Of a DNA stretch of 64,000 bases, positions 34,589 through 42,513 are shown piece after piece. The stretch covers positions 248,001 to 312,000 of the forward strand of contig NZ_QKYV01000002.1 in NCBI RefSeq assembly GCF_003253545.1. The letters run 5' to 3'. Made by a program: the position numbers and the translations under genes. Below the pieces are notes generated by a model. That model searched no databases, had not been told where the DNA came from, and saw only the letters and a list, made by a program, of their open reading frames with translations. The DNA is from Mesonia algae (lineage in GTDB: Bacteria; Bacteroidota; Bacteroidia; Flavobacteriales; Flavobacteriaceae). The first letter of the stretch is position 1; the number at the start of each line of letters is the position of its first letter.

Positions 34589-35536
34589 TCAAGATGCTTT
34601 CTTCATGACCTCATTTTTAGAAGGCTCTGCCATTTGAGCTCTTATTTGCTTAATGGTAAGCGTGCTCCCGTCATGACTCCATCCTGGAGGACCAAAAACA
34701 TACATATACTTATGACGCCAGTTTTTTGATTTTTTCATATCGTTCCAAATATCTTTGTATTCGTGGGTTAAAATCACAAACAAATTAAAAGAATTGGGTG
34801 GTTTAGAGACGCCAAATTCGATATCAACTGATTCATCTAATTCTTTCCACGTCCCGAACATGCGATCGAAAGCATTTAAAATACCCCCGTGATTTTTATC
34901 CATGTATTCCAAATTACGCGCGTGGTGTACTTGGTGCATGGTATGCGTATTTAAGAACTTCTCTATAAATCCCATTTTTTTAATATATTGGGTATGCAGT
35001 TGAAATTGCCAAAGCGCTTCTATTCCTAAACATACGATAAGCATTTCTGGCGGAAAGCCAATCATCACGATCCACACATAAAAAAAAGGCTTATAAAATA
35101 TGGTAAACCAACCGTTACGAACCGCGGTACCTAAATTAAAATTATCTGAAGAATGATGAACAATGTGTGCCGCCCATAAAAAACGGACCATATGATTTTG
35201 ACGGTGAAACCAGTAATAAGAAAAATCATCTAAAAGCATACATGCTAACCATACATACCAAGCATAACCAAATGATTCATACCCTAAGATATTAGTACGA
35301 ACACCATTTACCATAGGGTTAAATAAGTCATACGCAAAATTAAAGATTAAGATGACCGATACGGTTTTTAAAAGCGCTCCGAGTATGGCAGAACCTACTC
35401 CTAGGGATAAGCTAGATCTTAGATCTTTCCATTTATAAAGTTGTTTGTTGTCAAAAGCTTTACTGTAAGTAAGTTCTATAGCTATAAATGCTAAAAAACA
35501 AGGAACTCCATATACTAGGGGGTTCGTAAAATCCAT
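34589..35536 (-). CDS. Sterol desaturase/fatty acid hydroxylase family membrane protein
   Basis: A 315-residue di-iron membrane hydroxylase. The histidine boxes are HRQNH (about 115-119), HIVHH (about 130-134) and HTMHQVHH (about 197-204), spaced as in the family, within about five membrane segments. Members hydroxylate or desaturate sterols, carotenoids, sphingolipid or ornithine lipids using O2. The substrate is unknown here. All histidines of the di-iron site appear present. It is monocistronic and followed by the divergent sigZ operon about 460 bp upstream. Confidence 0.9.
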   Translation of the reverse strand: MDFTNPLVYGVPCFLAFIAIELTYSKAFDNKQLYKWKDLRSSLSLGVGSAILGALLKTVSVILIFNFAYDLFNPMVNGVRTNILGYESFGYAWYVWLACMLLDDFSYYWFHRQNHMVRFLWAAHIVHHSSDNFNLGTAVRNGWFTIFYKPFFYVWIVMIGFPPEMLIVCLGIEALWQFQLHTQYIKKMGFIEKFLNTHTMHQVHHARNLEYMDKNHGGILNAFDRMFGTWKELDESVDIEFGVSKPPNSFNLFVILTHEYKDIWNDMKKSKNWRHKYMYVFGPPGWSHDGSTLTIKQIRAQMAEPSKNEVMKKAS

Positions 35537-35998
35537 TTATGAGTAATTTTTAGGGGTACTAATAATGAGTAATCTCCTATTAATATAATATTTTTCGCAA
35601 TGTACATTTTATTTTATCCTAAAACTGAACTCTAGTAAAATCTATACCCTTAGAACTTCTTTAAATTCATACAATGTATCATGGTACGGTTTAGTTCTAG
35701 GTAAAAAATGAGTAACGTAAAAGAAGAGAACCTATTTAAAATTTTCTAAAAACCTTAAGCTTAATTCAAGGACATTACTGTTACTAATGGCTTTACATAA
35801 AAAGGTATAAATGAATTCTTTTTATAAATTATAAAGCACAACAATATTCAAAAAAAAACCAAGTTTATATTTTTTTATACTTTTAACAATTCTTAGCGGA
35901 AGAAATAAAATATTCACCTTTTTAAAGAAATGCTATCTTTTATTTCTGCTGATATAAATTATTTTGAAAACCTTTGTTTAGCCGATTCGAAAAAACTC
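35537..35998. other. Intergenic region between sterol-desaturase-family gene and sigZ
   Basis: About 460 bp of AT-rich DNA upstream of two divergent genes. I see no TAnnTTTG element, hairpin or repeat that stands out; the sigZ operon may use an autoregulated extracytoplasmic-type promoter. Confidence 0.4.
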
Positions 35999-36592
35999 AT
36001 GAAAAAAGAATGCTGTAATATTAATGAAGTTGTACAAGAGTTTTACAATTACCTAAAGTCGTATGTATTAGGAAAGGTGAATGATAAAACTTTAGCCGAT
36101 GATATTGTGCAAGAGGTAATGCTAAAGCTTATCGAATCTCACCAAAAAAATAAAGAGGTAAAAAATATTAAAGCTTGGCTTTTTCAGGTAACTAGAAATA
36201 CCTTATACGATTATTTTAAAAAGAATCATTTAGAATTTAATTTAGATAAGGATTGGCACCTTGAAGGTGATCTCGATTCAGAATTGTCTAAGATTCTCGT
36301 TTCAGATTATGTAATACCCATGATTCAACTTTTACCTAAGGTGGATGCTCAGCCTTTATTGATGGGTGACATCGATAAAATTCCACAAAAAGATATTGCA
36401 CGCCAATTGGGATTAGAATTATCGGCTACTAAGATGCGTATTCAACGAGCTAGAACTAAATTAAGAGCTTTATTTGTAGAGTGTTGTCATGTAGAATACG
36501 ATAAACAAGGTAATTTTATCGGCTGCACTATAAAAACTTCTTGCGAACCTCTTCAACATATCTCTGAAGATTTAAAAAATAAAACTCTATAA
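35999..36592 (+). CDS. sigZ: SigZ-family RNA polymerase sigma factor
   Basis: 197 residues from ATG 35999; the open frame extends 23 codons further to 35930, but those residues do not resemble sigma factors. It is a group 4 (ECF-type) factor: region 2 includes DDIVQEVMLKLIE and IKAWLFQVTRNTLYDYF, and region 4 carries IPQKDIARQLGLELSATKMRIQRAR. The end (FVECCHVEYDKQGNFIGC, then CEP) is the cysteine-bearing tail typical of SigZ, which might sense thiol-reactive agents. It is followed by a vicinal-cysteine thioredoxin-like gene and metal-transport genes on the same strand, which it probably controls. Confidence 0.88.
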   Translation: MKKECCNINEVVQEFYNYLKSYVLGKVNDKTLADDIVQEVMLKLIESHQKNKEVKNIKAWLFQVTRNTLYDYFKKNHLEFNLDKDWHLEGDLDSELSKILVSDYVIPMIQLLPKVDAQPLLMGDIDKIPQKDIARQLGLELSATKMRIQRARTKLRALFVECCHVEYDKQGNFIGCTIKTSCEPLQHISEDLKNKTL

Positions 36593-36702
36593 GCTACTGG
36601 TTTAAAAGGATTTATTAATTATTTCAAAAAATAATTAGGAAATCATGTGTCTTTTCTTCACTGTTTCAGACTTCATATAAACGTTTAATTATAAAAACAA
36701 AT

Positions 36703-36963
36703 ATGATGACTACTGAAATTAAAATTTTACATTCTTCTTGCTGTGCAAAAGGATCTCCTATTAAACAACAATTAGAAAAAATTGCTCTGGCAAATAATTT
36801 AAGTTTAGATATTGAGGAACTTTCGGAACTAGAAGACACCATGGTTTATGGGACTATGTCTTTTCCTTCTATTGTAATTAATGGCGATGTATACGACTAC
36901 AAATCATTTCAATCTGATAAAGATATTGTTGCGGCCCTAAATGATGAGTCATGGAAAAGCTAA
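36703..36963 (+). CDS. Small thioredoxin-like protein with vicinal cysteines
   Basis: An 86-residue thioredoxin-fold protein. The active-site region reads HSSCCAKGSP with adjacent Cys13-Cys14 rather than CxxC, followed by the cis-proline-type segment MSFPSIVINGDVYDY. Similar small 'redox-active disulfide' proteins accompany YraQ/ArsP permeases. Its 3' end overlaps the permease start by 13 bp. It may bind or deliver a thiophilic metal or metalloid to the permease; the metal is unknown. Confidence 0.8.
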   Translation: MMTTEIKILHSSCCAKGSPIKQQLEKIALANNLSLDIEELSELEDTMVYGTMSFPSIVINGDVYDYKSFQSDKDIVAALNDESWKS

Positions 36964-37925
36964 CAGAATATCTTTCAAATTTTTCTGATTATATCGTATA
37001 TGGTACTTTAAGTTTAGAAAAATCGGGATTATTTGCATCGGCCCTTCAGTATTTTATTTCGACCTTTATTTTAATATCATTATTGGTCGTTTTGGTCACC
37101 TATGTAATGGGGATGATTACAAGTTATCTCCCTATGGATAAAATACGTGTGTATTTAGAACGCAATAAAAAATCTGGCATAGGTAATATTCTAGCTTCTA
37201 TATTGGGAGCTATCACTCCATTTTGTTCTTGTTCCTCTATTCCTTTATTTGTAGGAATGATGCAAGCTAGGATTCCGTTAAGTATAGCCTTATCCTTTTT
37301 AATTACATCTCCTTTAGTTAACGAAATAGCGATCGTTCTTTTTTGGGTCTCTTATGGATGGAAAGTAACCCTTATCTATATTTTATCTGGAATTATATTA
37401 GGAATTATTGGTGGAATTGTATTAGATAAGATGGGAATGTCTCAGCATGTTGCAGAATGGCTTAAGCAACTAAAACCTGCAAAAAGTAATACCACAACCG
37501 ATACACGATCGATAGCACAGCGTTTTCCCGAAATTCATAAAGAAGCTTTAAGTACGCTTAAAAAACTAATTCCCTATATTTTTATAGGAATAGGGATAGG
37601 GTCATTTATTCACGGTTATGTACCACAATCTTTTTTTGAAACATACATCTCTGCTTCTAATCCTTTAGCGGTGCCTATTGCTGTTATCATAGGCATACCC
37701 TTATATATTGATGCAGTAGGAGTATTACCCGTGGTAGAAACCTTAGTGGATAAAGGAGTTCCCTTAGGTACTGCTATTGCTTTTATGATGGGATCTATTG
37801 GTTTGTCATTACCAGAAGCTTTATTACTTAAAAAGGTAATGCAAAAGAAACTTATAATCGCTTTTTTTTCCGTTATCGGAATTGGAATGATCATCTCGGG
37901 ATACCTCTTTAATCTTATGTTTTAA
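36951..37925 (+). CDS. YraQ/ArsP-type permease
   Basis: A 324-residue inner-membrane permease with about eight to ten membrane segments in two repeated halves. The first repeat has the diagnostic ATPFCSCSSIPLF with Cys92 and Cys94 in a membrane-adjacent position, followed by SFLITSPLVNEIAI; the second repeat has IPLYIDAVGVLPVVE. The family includes the organoarsenical exporter ArsP. Here it is coupled to a vicinal-cysteine thioredoxin-like protein upstream and MerT-like protein 3 bp downstream. Export of a thiol-bound metal or metalloid is inferred. Confidence 0.9.
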   Translation: MEKLTEYLSNFSDYIVYGTLSLEKSGLFASALQYFISTFILISLLVVLVTYVMGMITSYLPMDKIRVYLERNKKSGIGNILASILGAITPFCSCSSIPLFVGMMQARIPLSIALSFLITSPLVNEIAIVLFWVSYGWKVTLIYILSGIILGIIGGIVLDKMGMSQHVAEWLKQLKPAKSNTTTDTRSIAQRFPEIHKEALSTLKKLIPYIFIGIGIGSFIHGYVPQSFFETYISASNPLAVPIAVIIGIPLYIDAVGVLPVVETLVDKGVPLGTAIAFMMGSIGLSLPEALLLKKVMQKKLIIAFFSVIGIGMIISGYLFNLMF

Positions 37926-37928
37926 ATT

Positions 37929-38288
37929 ATGAAATCAATTTTATCATCCATTAGTGCTGTCTTTGTAGCCTTAATAGCTTGTAGTTGTTGCGTCGGACCT
38001 TTAATGGCTTTAGCCGGAATGCTAGGTGCAAGTGTATCACAGCTAGTCTGGTTGGCAACAATTAAACCCTATTTGATCGCTTTTAGTTTAATCGCGATTA
38101 CTTATAATCTTTATCGAGCCTATTTTCCTAATCATAAAGAATGTTGTTCGGTAGAAGGGGATAAGCCTATAAAAAAACTCCATAAAGAAGAGAGAAAAAT
38201 ATTTTCATTTTTAAACTCAAAAAGATTTTTATGGAGTATTGCGATCCTTACTATACTCATATTACTATTACCCTATATTATTAATTAA
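37929..38288 (+). CDS. MerT-like mercuric transport family protein
   Basis: A 119-residue membrane protein with three predicted membrane segments. The first helix contains ACSCCVGPLMALAG with vicinal Cys20-Cys21, the mark of MerT proteins that pass Hg(II) across the inner membrane, and a cytoplasmic-loop pair KECCSVEG. No MerA or MerR gene is present, so classical mercury reduction is unlikely. It starts 3 bp after the permease stop. Confidence 0.83.
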   Translation: MKSILSSISAVFVALIACSCCVGPLMALAGMLGASVSQLVWLATIKPYLIAFSLIAITYNLYRAYFPNHKECCSVEGDKPIKKLHKEERKIFSFLNSKRFLWSIAILTILILLLPYIIN

Positions 38289-38300
38289 AACTCAAATCAA

Positions 38301-38630
38301 ATGAAACATTTAAAAACTATTAACCTTATTATATTTATGGCTATGCTTCTTATTACTTTAAACATTGAAGCACAAACCCAGGTAAAATCTAATACAAAAT
38401 CTAAAGTTGTACAGAATAATAGTATTCAAAAGAAATACAAATTAAAAGGCTTTAAACAATCTTGTTGCACAGGAATTGTAGCTTACTCTCTAAGTAAAGT
38501 AGAAGGCTACTTAAAGTCTGAAGCAGACGTAAAAAATCAAGAATTAAGAGTTTGGTACGATACCTCTATATGCACCGAAAAACAAATAAAAGAAGCCATA
38601 AACAAAACTCCTTATAAGATTATTGAGTAA
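38301..38630 (+). CDS. Secreted HMA-like (MerP-like) metal-binding protein
   Basis: A 109-residue protein with a signal peptide (ending near residue 25, NIEAQ) and a heavy-metal-associated ferredoxin-like fold. In the metal-binding loop the usual GMTCxxC is replaced by KQSCCTGIV with vicinal Cys55-Cys56; the rest (VEGYLKSEADV, then EKQIKEAINKTPYKI) keeps the HMA beta-alpha-beta pattern. It is probably a periplasmic metal carrier for the MerT-like partner 12 bp upstream. Three proteins of this operon carry adjacent cysteines, suggesting a shared thiophilic substrate. Confidence 0.8.
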   Translation: MKHLKTINLIIFMAMLLITLNIEAQTQVKSNTKSKVVQNNSIQKKYKLKGFKQSCCTGIVAYSLSKVEGYLKSEADVKNQELRVWYDTSICTEKQIKEAINKTPYKIIE

Positions 38631-38888
38631 AAAAGTAAGGACAGTAATTGAAAAAAGAAGCTGTCTAAAAGTAATTTAAAGCATCCTTTTTTAAATTTAT
38701 AATCAGACTAGAACCTGAATCAATTTTAGAAAGATGAAATTTTACTTTTTAGATGGTTTTTTTCTATTTAAAAATAATAATTAAATGTTGTATCACATGT
38801 TTTAAACACCAAGCTTAACCTACAAATCACAGAAAGAAAGACCGCCAGAACTAAACTAAGAATTATTCACATTTTTGGCAACGGTAAT

Positions 38889-40040
38889 TTATTTTGGGTA
38901 GGTAACTACTTCTCCTTTAGCTATAAAAACAAGAGCGTCAAAGTTATTCAGTAATTTTGTCTTGTTGTTTGGTAAATTAAAAATATACATATCATTAAAA
39001 ACTTTATTTGTCAATTCTACATTTTCTGATATTATCTTTTTTGCATCAAGAAAGTAATTTTTTTCAAGGCTAGGCAAAAGAGACAAAACATTATTACTTT
39101 TTCTTCCAGCTTTTATGATTTCTTTTTCCTTTCTTTCAGGTAATCTAATTGAGCCAAAAGCAATATGATAAGAACTATTGGGATTTTGTTCTCTAAATTG
39201 ATATCCCATAGTTTGTCCTTTCATTAATTTGCTATTAGATTTTGACATATGGCCATTAGCAAGCCAAACAATAAACTTTTTATTAGGGTTAGTTTTAATC
39301 AAAAAGTCAAGGTTTTTAGCCATTTGTTTATCCCTAATAGTTATTAAATTCTTATTTGATAAATTATCTTTTACTGTATAAAGTTCAATCGTACTTTCAA
39401 AGCTTTTTAAAATTTGATGCCAAAGCTTATTGGATTTAATTATTTCATTATTTTGAAGTTCTAAAGTATATTTTTTTAAAAATTCTACTTCTTTTTGAGA
39501 TAACTTTTTTCTACTATCATATTGATTACTAATAATTAATTTAGTAAGTTTTATGAATTCTTCGTTTAGTTCAAAATTACTTTCTCTAAGAATTGATGAT
39601 AGTTTTTCTGTAAAATTTTGATAAGAAAATCTTGAGTATAATTTGTTGTCAAATCCCCAAATTGTGACATTATTTTCTTTAAGAAATACGAAAAGTTCTT
39701 TACATTGATTAGATTCACTCCACATTTTATATAAATTACGCTTTTCATGTTCAAATAATAAAGCAAAAAAATCACTTTCAAACGCAATATCCTTGTAATC
39801 GTGTTCAATTACCAAATATTTTACAAATTCAATTTTAGCAAGAAAATCTGAACCGCTATAATGAACCGCTTCCCCAAGAAATACAGTTTGTTTTTTATTA
39901 ATATTTAAGTCTATCATTTTTTTAACTTCAACTGTCAACAATTCATTTATTGAATTTAATTCATAAACATTTTTCTTGATTTGAGAAGAGGTAATTTGAT
40001 TTAAAAAAAAGAATATTGAAAGTAATACTGATTTTCTCAT
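38889..40040 (-). CDS. Secreted erythromycin-esterase-family protein
   Basis: A 383-residue protein with a signal peptide (about 1-20) followed by an erythromycin-esterase-type fold. Visible family motifs are FLGEAVHYSGSDF near 54-66 (catalytic Glu and His region), DIAFESDFFA, RDKQMAKNL and VWLANGHMSKS. Most members are of unknown substrate, so macrolide resistance cannot be assumed. The gene looks acquired: it is very AT-rich, stands alone, and is flanked by TTGGCAACGG at its end and GTCGCTAACG before its start, with a G10 tract upstream. Confidence 0.75.
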   Translation of the reverse strand: MRKSVLLSIFFFLNQITSSQIKKNVYELNSINELLTVEVKKMIDLNINKKQTVFLGEAVHYSGSDFLAKIEFVKYLVIEHDYKDIAFESDFFALLFEHEKRNLYKMWSESNQCKELFVFLKENNVTIWGFDNKLYSRFSYQNFTEKLSSILRESNFELNEEFIKLTKLIISNQYDSRKKLSQKEVEFLKKYTLELQNNEIIKSNKLWHQILKSFESTIELYTVKDNLSNKNLITIRDKQMAKNLDFLIKTNPNKKFIVWLANGHMSKSNSKLMKGQTMGYQFREQNPNSSYHIAFGSIRLPERKEKEIIKAGRKSNNVLSLLPSLEKNYFLDAKKIISENVELTNKVFNDMYIFNLPNNKTKLLNNFDALVFIAKGEVVTYPK

Positions 40041-40296
40041 AATTGTCGCTAACGTATTTACAAAGTTTTTTTTGCAGATTGTAGGCTCTTAATTTAGCAA
40101 ATAAAAAATGAATAGGAGATCCAAAAAGACCTATGTAAGTAGGGGGGGGGGAACCAAAAAATTTATTATATCTGGTGTTGGCAAAGTTTTTTTCAGTTAT
40201 ACTTTTCTTTATTGGCTATAGATTAAGGTATTGAGATAGATAATGTGTATTTCAAATTTAATGTAGAAATAAGTTTTTTTTCAGTTGTTTAGTTGA
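40041..40296. repeat. Spacer with near-repeats and a 10-G homopolymer
   Basis: Downstream of sigZ on the minus strand. Two related phrases, CAAAGTTTTTTTTGCAG near 40058-40074 and CAAAGTTTTTTTCAG near 40182-40196, flank about 110 bp that include a run of ten G at 40142-40151, unusual in DNA this AT-rich. GTCGCTAACG at 40045-40054 and GTTGGCA near 40176-40182 resemble the ends of Bacteroidetes cassette-like insertions. Confidence 0.4.
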
Positions 40297-40827
40297 TTAG
40301 GTTTTACAAATGGAGCAATTCGATTCTCCAATCAACTTCCCGTTTTTATTAAATTCATATTTGCAACATTCTTTAAAATTTTTCTTTAAAATATCTTTTG
40401 CCCTCTTAACCCTTGCTTTTACATTTTCAAGGCTAATGCCTAATTCTTTTGCAACATCCTTTTGTTTTAATCCTTTTATATAAATCAGTTCAATTGCTTG
40501 TCTATAAATTATAGGTAAATCATTTATAAATTTATCAAAACAGCATATATGTTGATATTTTTGTAAAGGGATATCTTTAGTACTATGTAATTTCTCAACA
40601 TACATAGATTTATCCTTAAAGTAATTATTCATCTCATTACGAGCAATTTGAAAAACCCAAGCTTTTGCTTTTTCTTCTTTTTCGAGTTGAGATAAATTTT
40701 TATGTATTTTTAAGAAAGTATTTTGAAAAATATCGTTTGCAGCATCCTTACTTTTAACTTTTTTAAGAATAAAAAAGTACAGTTGATCATTAAACTTGTT
40801 CCATATTTTTATCGTTTCCATAATCAA
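40297..40827 (-). CDS. sigZ: SigZ-family RNA polymerase sigma factor (second copy)
   Basis: A 176-residue group 4 sigma factor (an internal ATG two codons in is an alternative start). Region 2 has KDAANDIFQNTFLKIHKNL and AKAWVFQIARNEMNNYF, region 4 has LKQKDVAKELGISLENVKARVKRAK. It ends FKECCKYEFNKNGKLIG and SNCSICK, a cysteine-rich tail like the first SigZ at 36 kb. It lies just downstream of the 37-residue cysteine-rich peptide gene on the same strand, separated by a terminator hairpin. It could control that gene, but no target promoter was defined. Confidence 0.88.
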   Translation of the reverse strand: MIMETIKIWNKFNDQLYFFILKKVKSKDAANDIFQNTFLKIHKNLSQLEKEEKAKAWVFQIARNEMNNYFKDKSMYVEKLHSTKDIPLQKYQHICCFDKFINDLPIIYRQAIELIYIKGLKQKDVAKELGISLENVKARVKRAKDILKKNFKECCKYEFNKNGKLIGESNCSICKT

Positions 40828-40835
40828 AATTACAA

Positions 40836-40866
40836 AAAAAGGCTAGTTTAAAAAACCAGCCTTTTT
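40836..40866 (-). terminator. Terminator of the cysteine-rich peptide gene
   Basis: Fourteen-bp stem with one mismatch (AAAAAGGCTAGTTT facing AAACCAGCCTTTTT) immediately after the peptide stop; on the minus strand a run of seven T follows. It separates the peptide from sigZ. Confidence 0.85.
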
Positions 40867-40870
40867 AAAT

Positions 40871-40984
40871 TTAACAGCAATCACATTTCTTACATTCACA
40901 TTTAAAACAAGTACAATCATTTTCTAGACAATTTATACAATTGCACTTATTACAGTCACAATTCGTGCATTTACAATTATTCAT
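40871..40984 (-). CDS. 37-residue cysteine-rich peptide, metallothionein-like
   Basis: Minus-strand ATG at 40982-40984 opens a 37-codon frame ending at TAA 40871-40873. Fourteen residues are Cys, at 4, 6, 9, 11, 14, 16, 19, 24, 26, 29, 31, 34, 36 and 37, in repeated C-x-C and C-x-x-C spacing separated mostly by Asn, Lys and Asp (MNNCKCTNCDCNKCNC at the start). That composition is what metallothioneins have, though I know of no named family it matches. It is followed at once by a strong terminator and preceded by an inverted repeat at 40998-41028. The neighbouring sigma factor also has a Cys-rich tail. Confidence 0.72.
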   Translation of the reverse strand: MNNCKCTNCDCNKCNCINCLENDCTCFKCECKKCDCC

Positions 40985-40997
40985 AATTTTTATATTT

Positions 40998-41028
40998 TAT
41001 AGTTTGTCATGTAGACTCATAAACTATA
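40998..41028. promoter_or_regulatory. Inverted repeat upstream of the cysteine-rich peptide
   Basis: Perfect 8-bp arms TATAGTTT / AAACTATA separated by 15 bp, ending 14 bp upstream of the peptide start. The size and position fit a dimeric repressor operator, but it could also be a leader hairpin. Confidence 0.4.
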
Positions 41029-41151
41029 AAAAAGATACAATTATTTTAATATTTTGTATATCTGCCTACAACAATCTATTGTTATAATCCTAGTTTCTTA
41101 GTGGAATGCAGATGCTCCTTACCATAGATAATCCCTCAGCCTCACCTTAAT

Positions 41152-41247
41152 GTGCAAACAACCTTAGAACATATTTTACAATTACTCCCTATAGATGAAA
41201 TGGAAACTCTTGAAGACCTCATTAAAGAAAGTCAAAACAAAAAATAA
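41152..41247 (+). pseudogene. Possible remnant or GTG-started 31-codon ORF
   Basis: A frame ending at TAA 41245-41247 just before the 105-residue gene reads QTTLEHILQLLPIDEM and LEDLIKESQNK with protein-like composition. It has only a GTG (41152) as possible long start, and a stop lies shortly upstream in frame, so it may be the 3' remnant of a gene. Confidence 0.25.
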
Positions 41248-41250
41248 GAT

Positions 41251-41568
41251 ATGAAGAAAAAAAACAAAAAGCTTAGAAAGCTACAGCAATTAGCTACCAG
41301 TAAACTGAACGCTTTACGTGAAACCCAAGGAGGTAATTTTAAACCCACCCATTTAAATTTTAAAGGCTATTGGGAATTGTTGGTGACTATAGATTCTTTA
41401 CTCGCAGTTTGTCTTTTAGCGAGTCAAAATGAGCAATACGATCCGGCTAAATTAGTACCAAAAGAGCATATTGGCAACTGTTTTGACTTGGCTAGAGATC
41501 TCTTGCCCTTTGAAGAAGAAGAATTTTTAGATGAAACTCATCAATTTTCTAAAGAGATAGACTCGTAG
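41251..41568 (+). CDS. Small conserved-looking hypothetical protein
   Basis: A 105-residue soluble protein with a basic start (MKKKNKKLRKLQQLATSKL) and an acidic end (DLLPFEEEEFLDETHQFSKE). A central helical segment (WELLVTIDSLLAVCLLAS) is moderately hydrophobic. No family is recognised. It has a ribosome-binding-like AAGAT before its start and is followed by a strong terminator, supporting it as a real gene. Confidence 0.65.
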   Translation: MKKKNKKLRKLQQLATSKLNALRETQGGNFKPTHLNFKGYWELLVTIDSLLAVCLLASQNEQYDPAKLVPKEHIGNCFDLARDLLPFEEEEFLDETHQFSKEIDS

Positions 41569-41647
41569 GTAGTACATAGCAATAACTAACGTTAATAAAT
41601 TTATAGCTACGCTAATCCTAATTGAATTGAAACAGACTTAAAGTTCC

Positions 41648-41691
41648 AAAAGCTGTTTTTACACCATTTAAGCTAAGCAAAAACAGCTTTT
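41648..41691. terminator. Bidirectional terminator
   Basis: Perfect 13-bp inverted repeat AAAAGCTGTTTTT / AAAAACAGCTTTT with an 18-nt loop between convergent genes. Confidence 0.85.
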
Positions 41692-41712
41692 AGATAGTTC
41701 TTTTTATAAAGC

Positions 41713-42273
41713 TTACTCGGTTTCTGTTACCAGTGAGTCGGCCGTCTCTAATTCTCCATCGGGTTGATTGTCAAAAGGCACCGAATCTTTAAGTCGGGTA
41801 AACTCTTCTAAGCGTTCTGTTTCATCTTCATCACCAGAAAAATAAGGAAATACATCTACAATTGGAGATTCAGAAACTGCTGGGATACTATATTCTCCCA
41901 TACTGTCTTTCATGACGTGGACTGTATTTTCGTAAGCTTCTTTAACATCATTCGCTTGCACCAATAAATATTGATTGGTTTTACGTTCCTTTCCGCTTTC
42001 TTCATCAAATGCAATTAAGGCTACTTTAGATTTAAACCAACGATCTGCATTTTCAAACGGGTGAATTTCAGCAAAGTTAGCTACCTTAATATTGGTGATT
42101 TTTATTTCCTCACCCTCTAATAAGTAAGCCGACATCTCTTCGGTGATTCTACTTTCAGCTTCAGTATACGAAATCGCATCGACTAAAAAAGGTTCTGTTT
42201 TTACTTTCTGTGTCGCCGAAGCTTCATCAAATTTTCTATATTTTACTTTACACTCATACCAAGTTGCACTCAT
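41713..42273 (-). CDS. DUF4494 family protein
   Basis: A 186-residue soluble protein matching DUF4494 across its length: TWYECKVKYRKFDEASATQKV at the N-terminus, PFLVDAISYTEAESRI, then KITNIKVANFAEIHPFENADRWFKSK. The family is nearly restricted to Bacteroidetes and has no known function. The last 50 residues are acidic and low-complexity (SGDEDETERLEEF), longer than the core family. It is monocistronic, with about 490 bp before the divergent thiamine operon. Confidence 0.88.
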   Translation of the reverse strand: MSATWYECKVKYRKFDEASATQKVKTEPFLVDAISYTEAESRITEEMSAYLLEGEEIKITNIKVANFAEIHPFENADRWFKSKVALIAFDEESGKERKTNQYLLVQANDVKEAYENTVHVMKDSMGEYSIPAVSESPIVDVFPYFSGDEDETERLEEFTRLKDSVPFDNQPDGELETADSLVTETE

Positions 42274-42513
42274 ATCTTTTTATTTTAAGGATGCCAAAAG
42301 TAAGGTTTAGCTTAGAGGGAACGTGTGTAAAAATAAGATAGATATTCACAATTTAGAGAAGGACTTTATAGCAGTTTTAAAAAGAGGAGGTTAGCGGTTC
42401 TAAAATCTATAACCTTTAGAAATTTTAACAATCTCTCACAATTATTTTCAATTCATACTAGAAACCTCTCTCTTTCATATTTCACCCTTCTTTCCCTTAT
42501 AGCATCCTCCTAG

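Noticed and set aside
37929-38630. A classical mercury-resistance (mer) operon
   Set aside because: No merA reductase or merR regulator is present and the proteins deviate from MerT and MerP, so only the family resemblance is claimed.
39566-39808. 80-codon minus-strand frame within the erythromycin-esterase-like gene
   Set aside because: It is an alternative frame of a conserved gene without start-site support.
40142-40151. G10 tract as proof of phase variation
   Set aside because: The run is in a spacer between genes, not in a frame; it may also be a sequencing or assembly artefact. Kept only as a note in the cassette-like finding.
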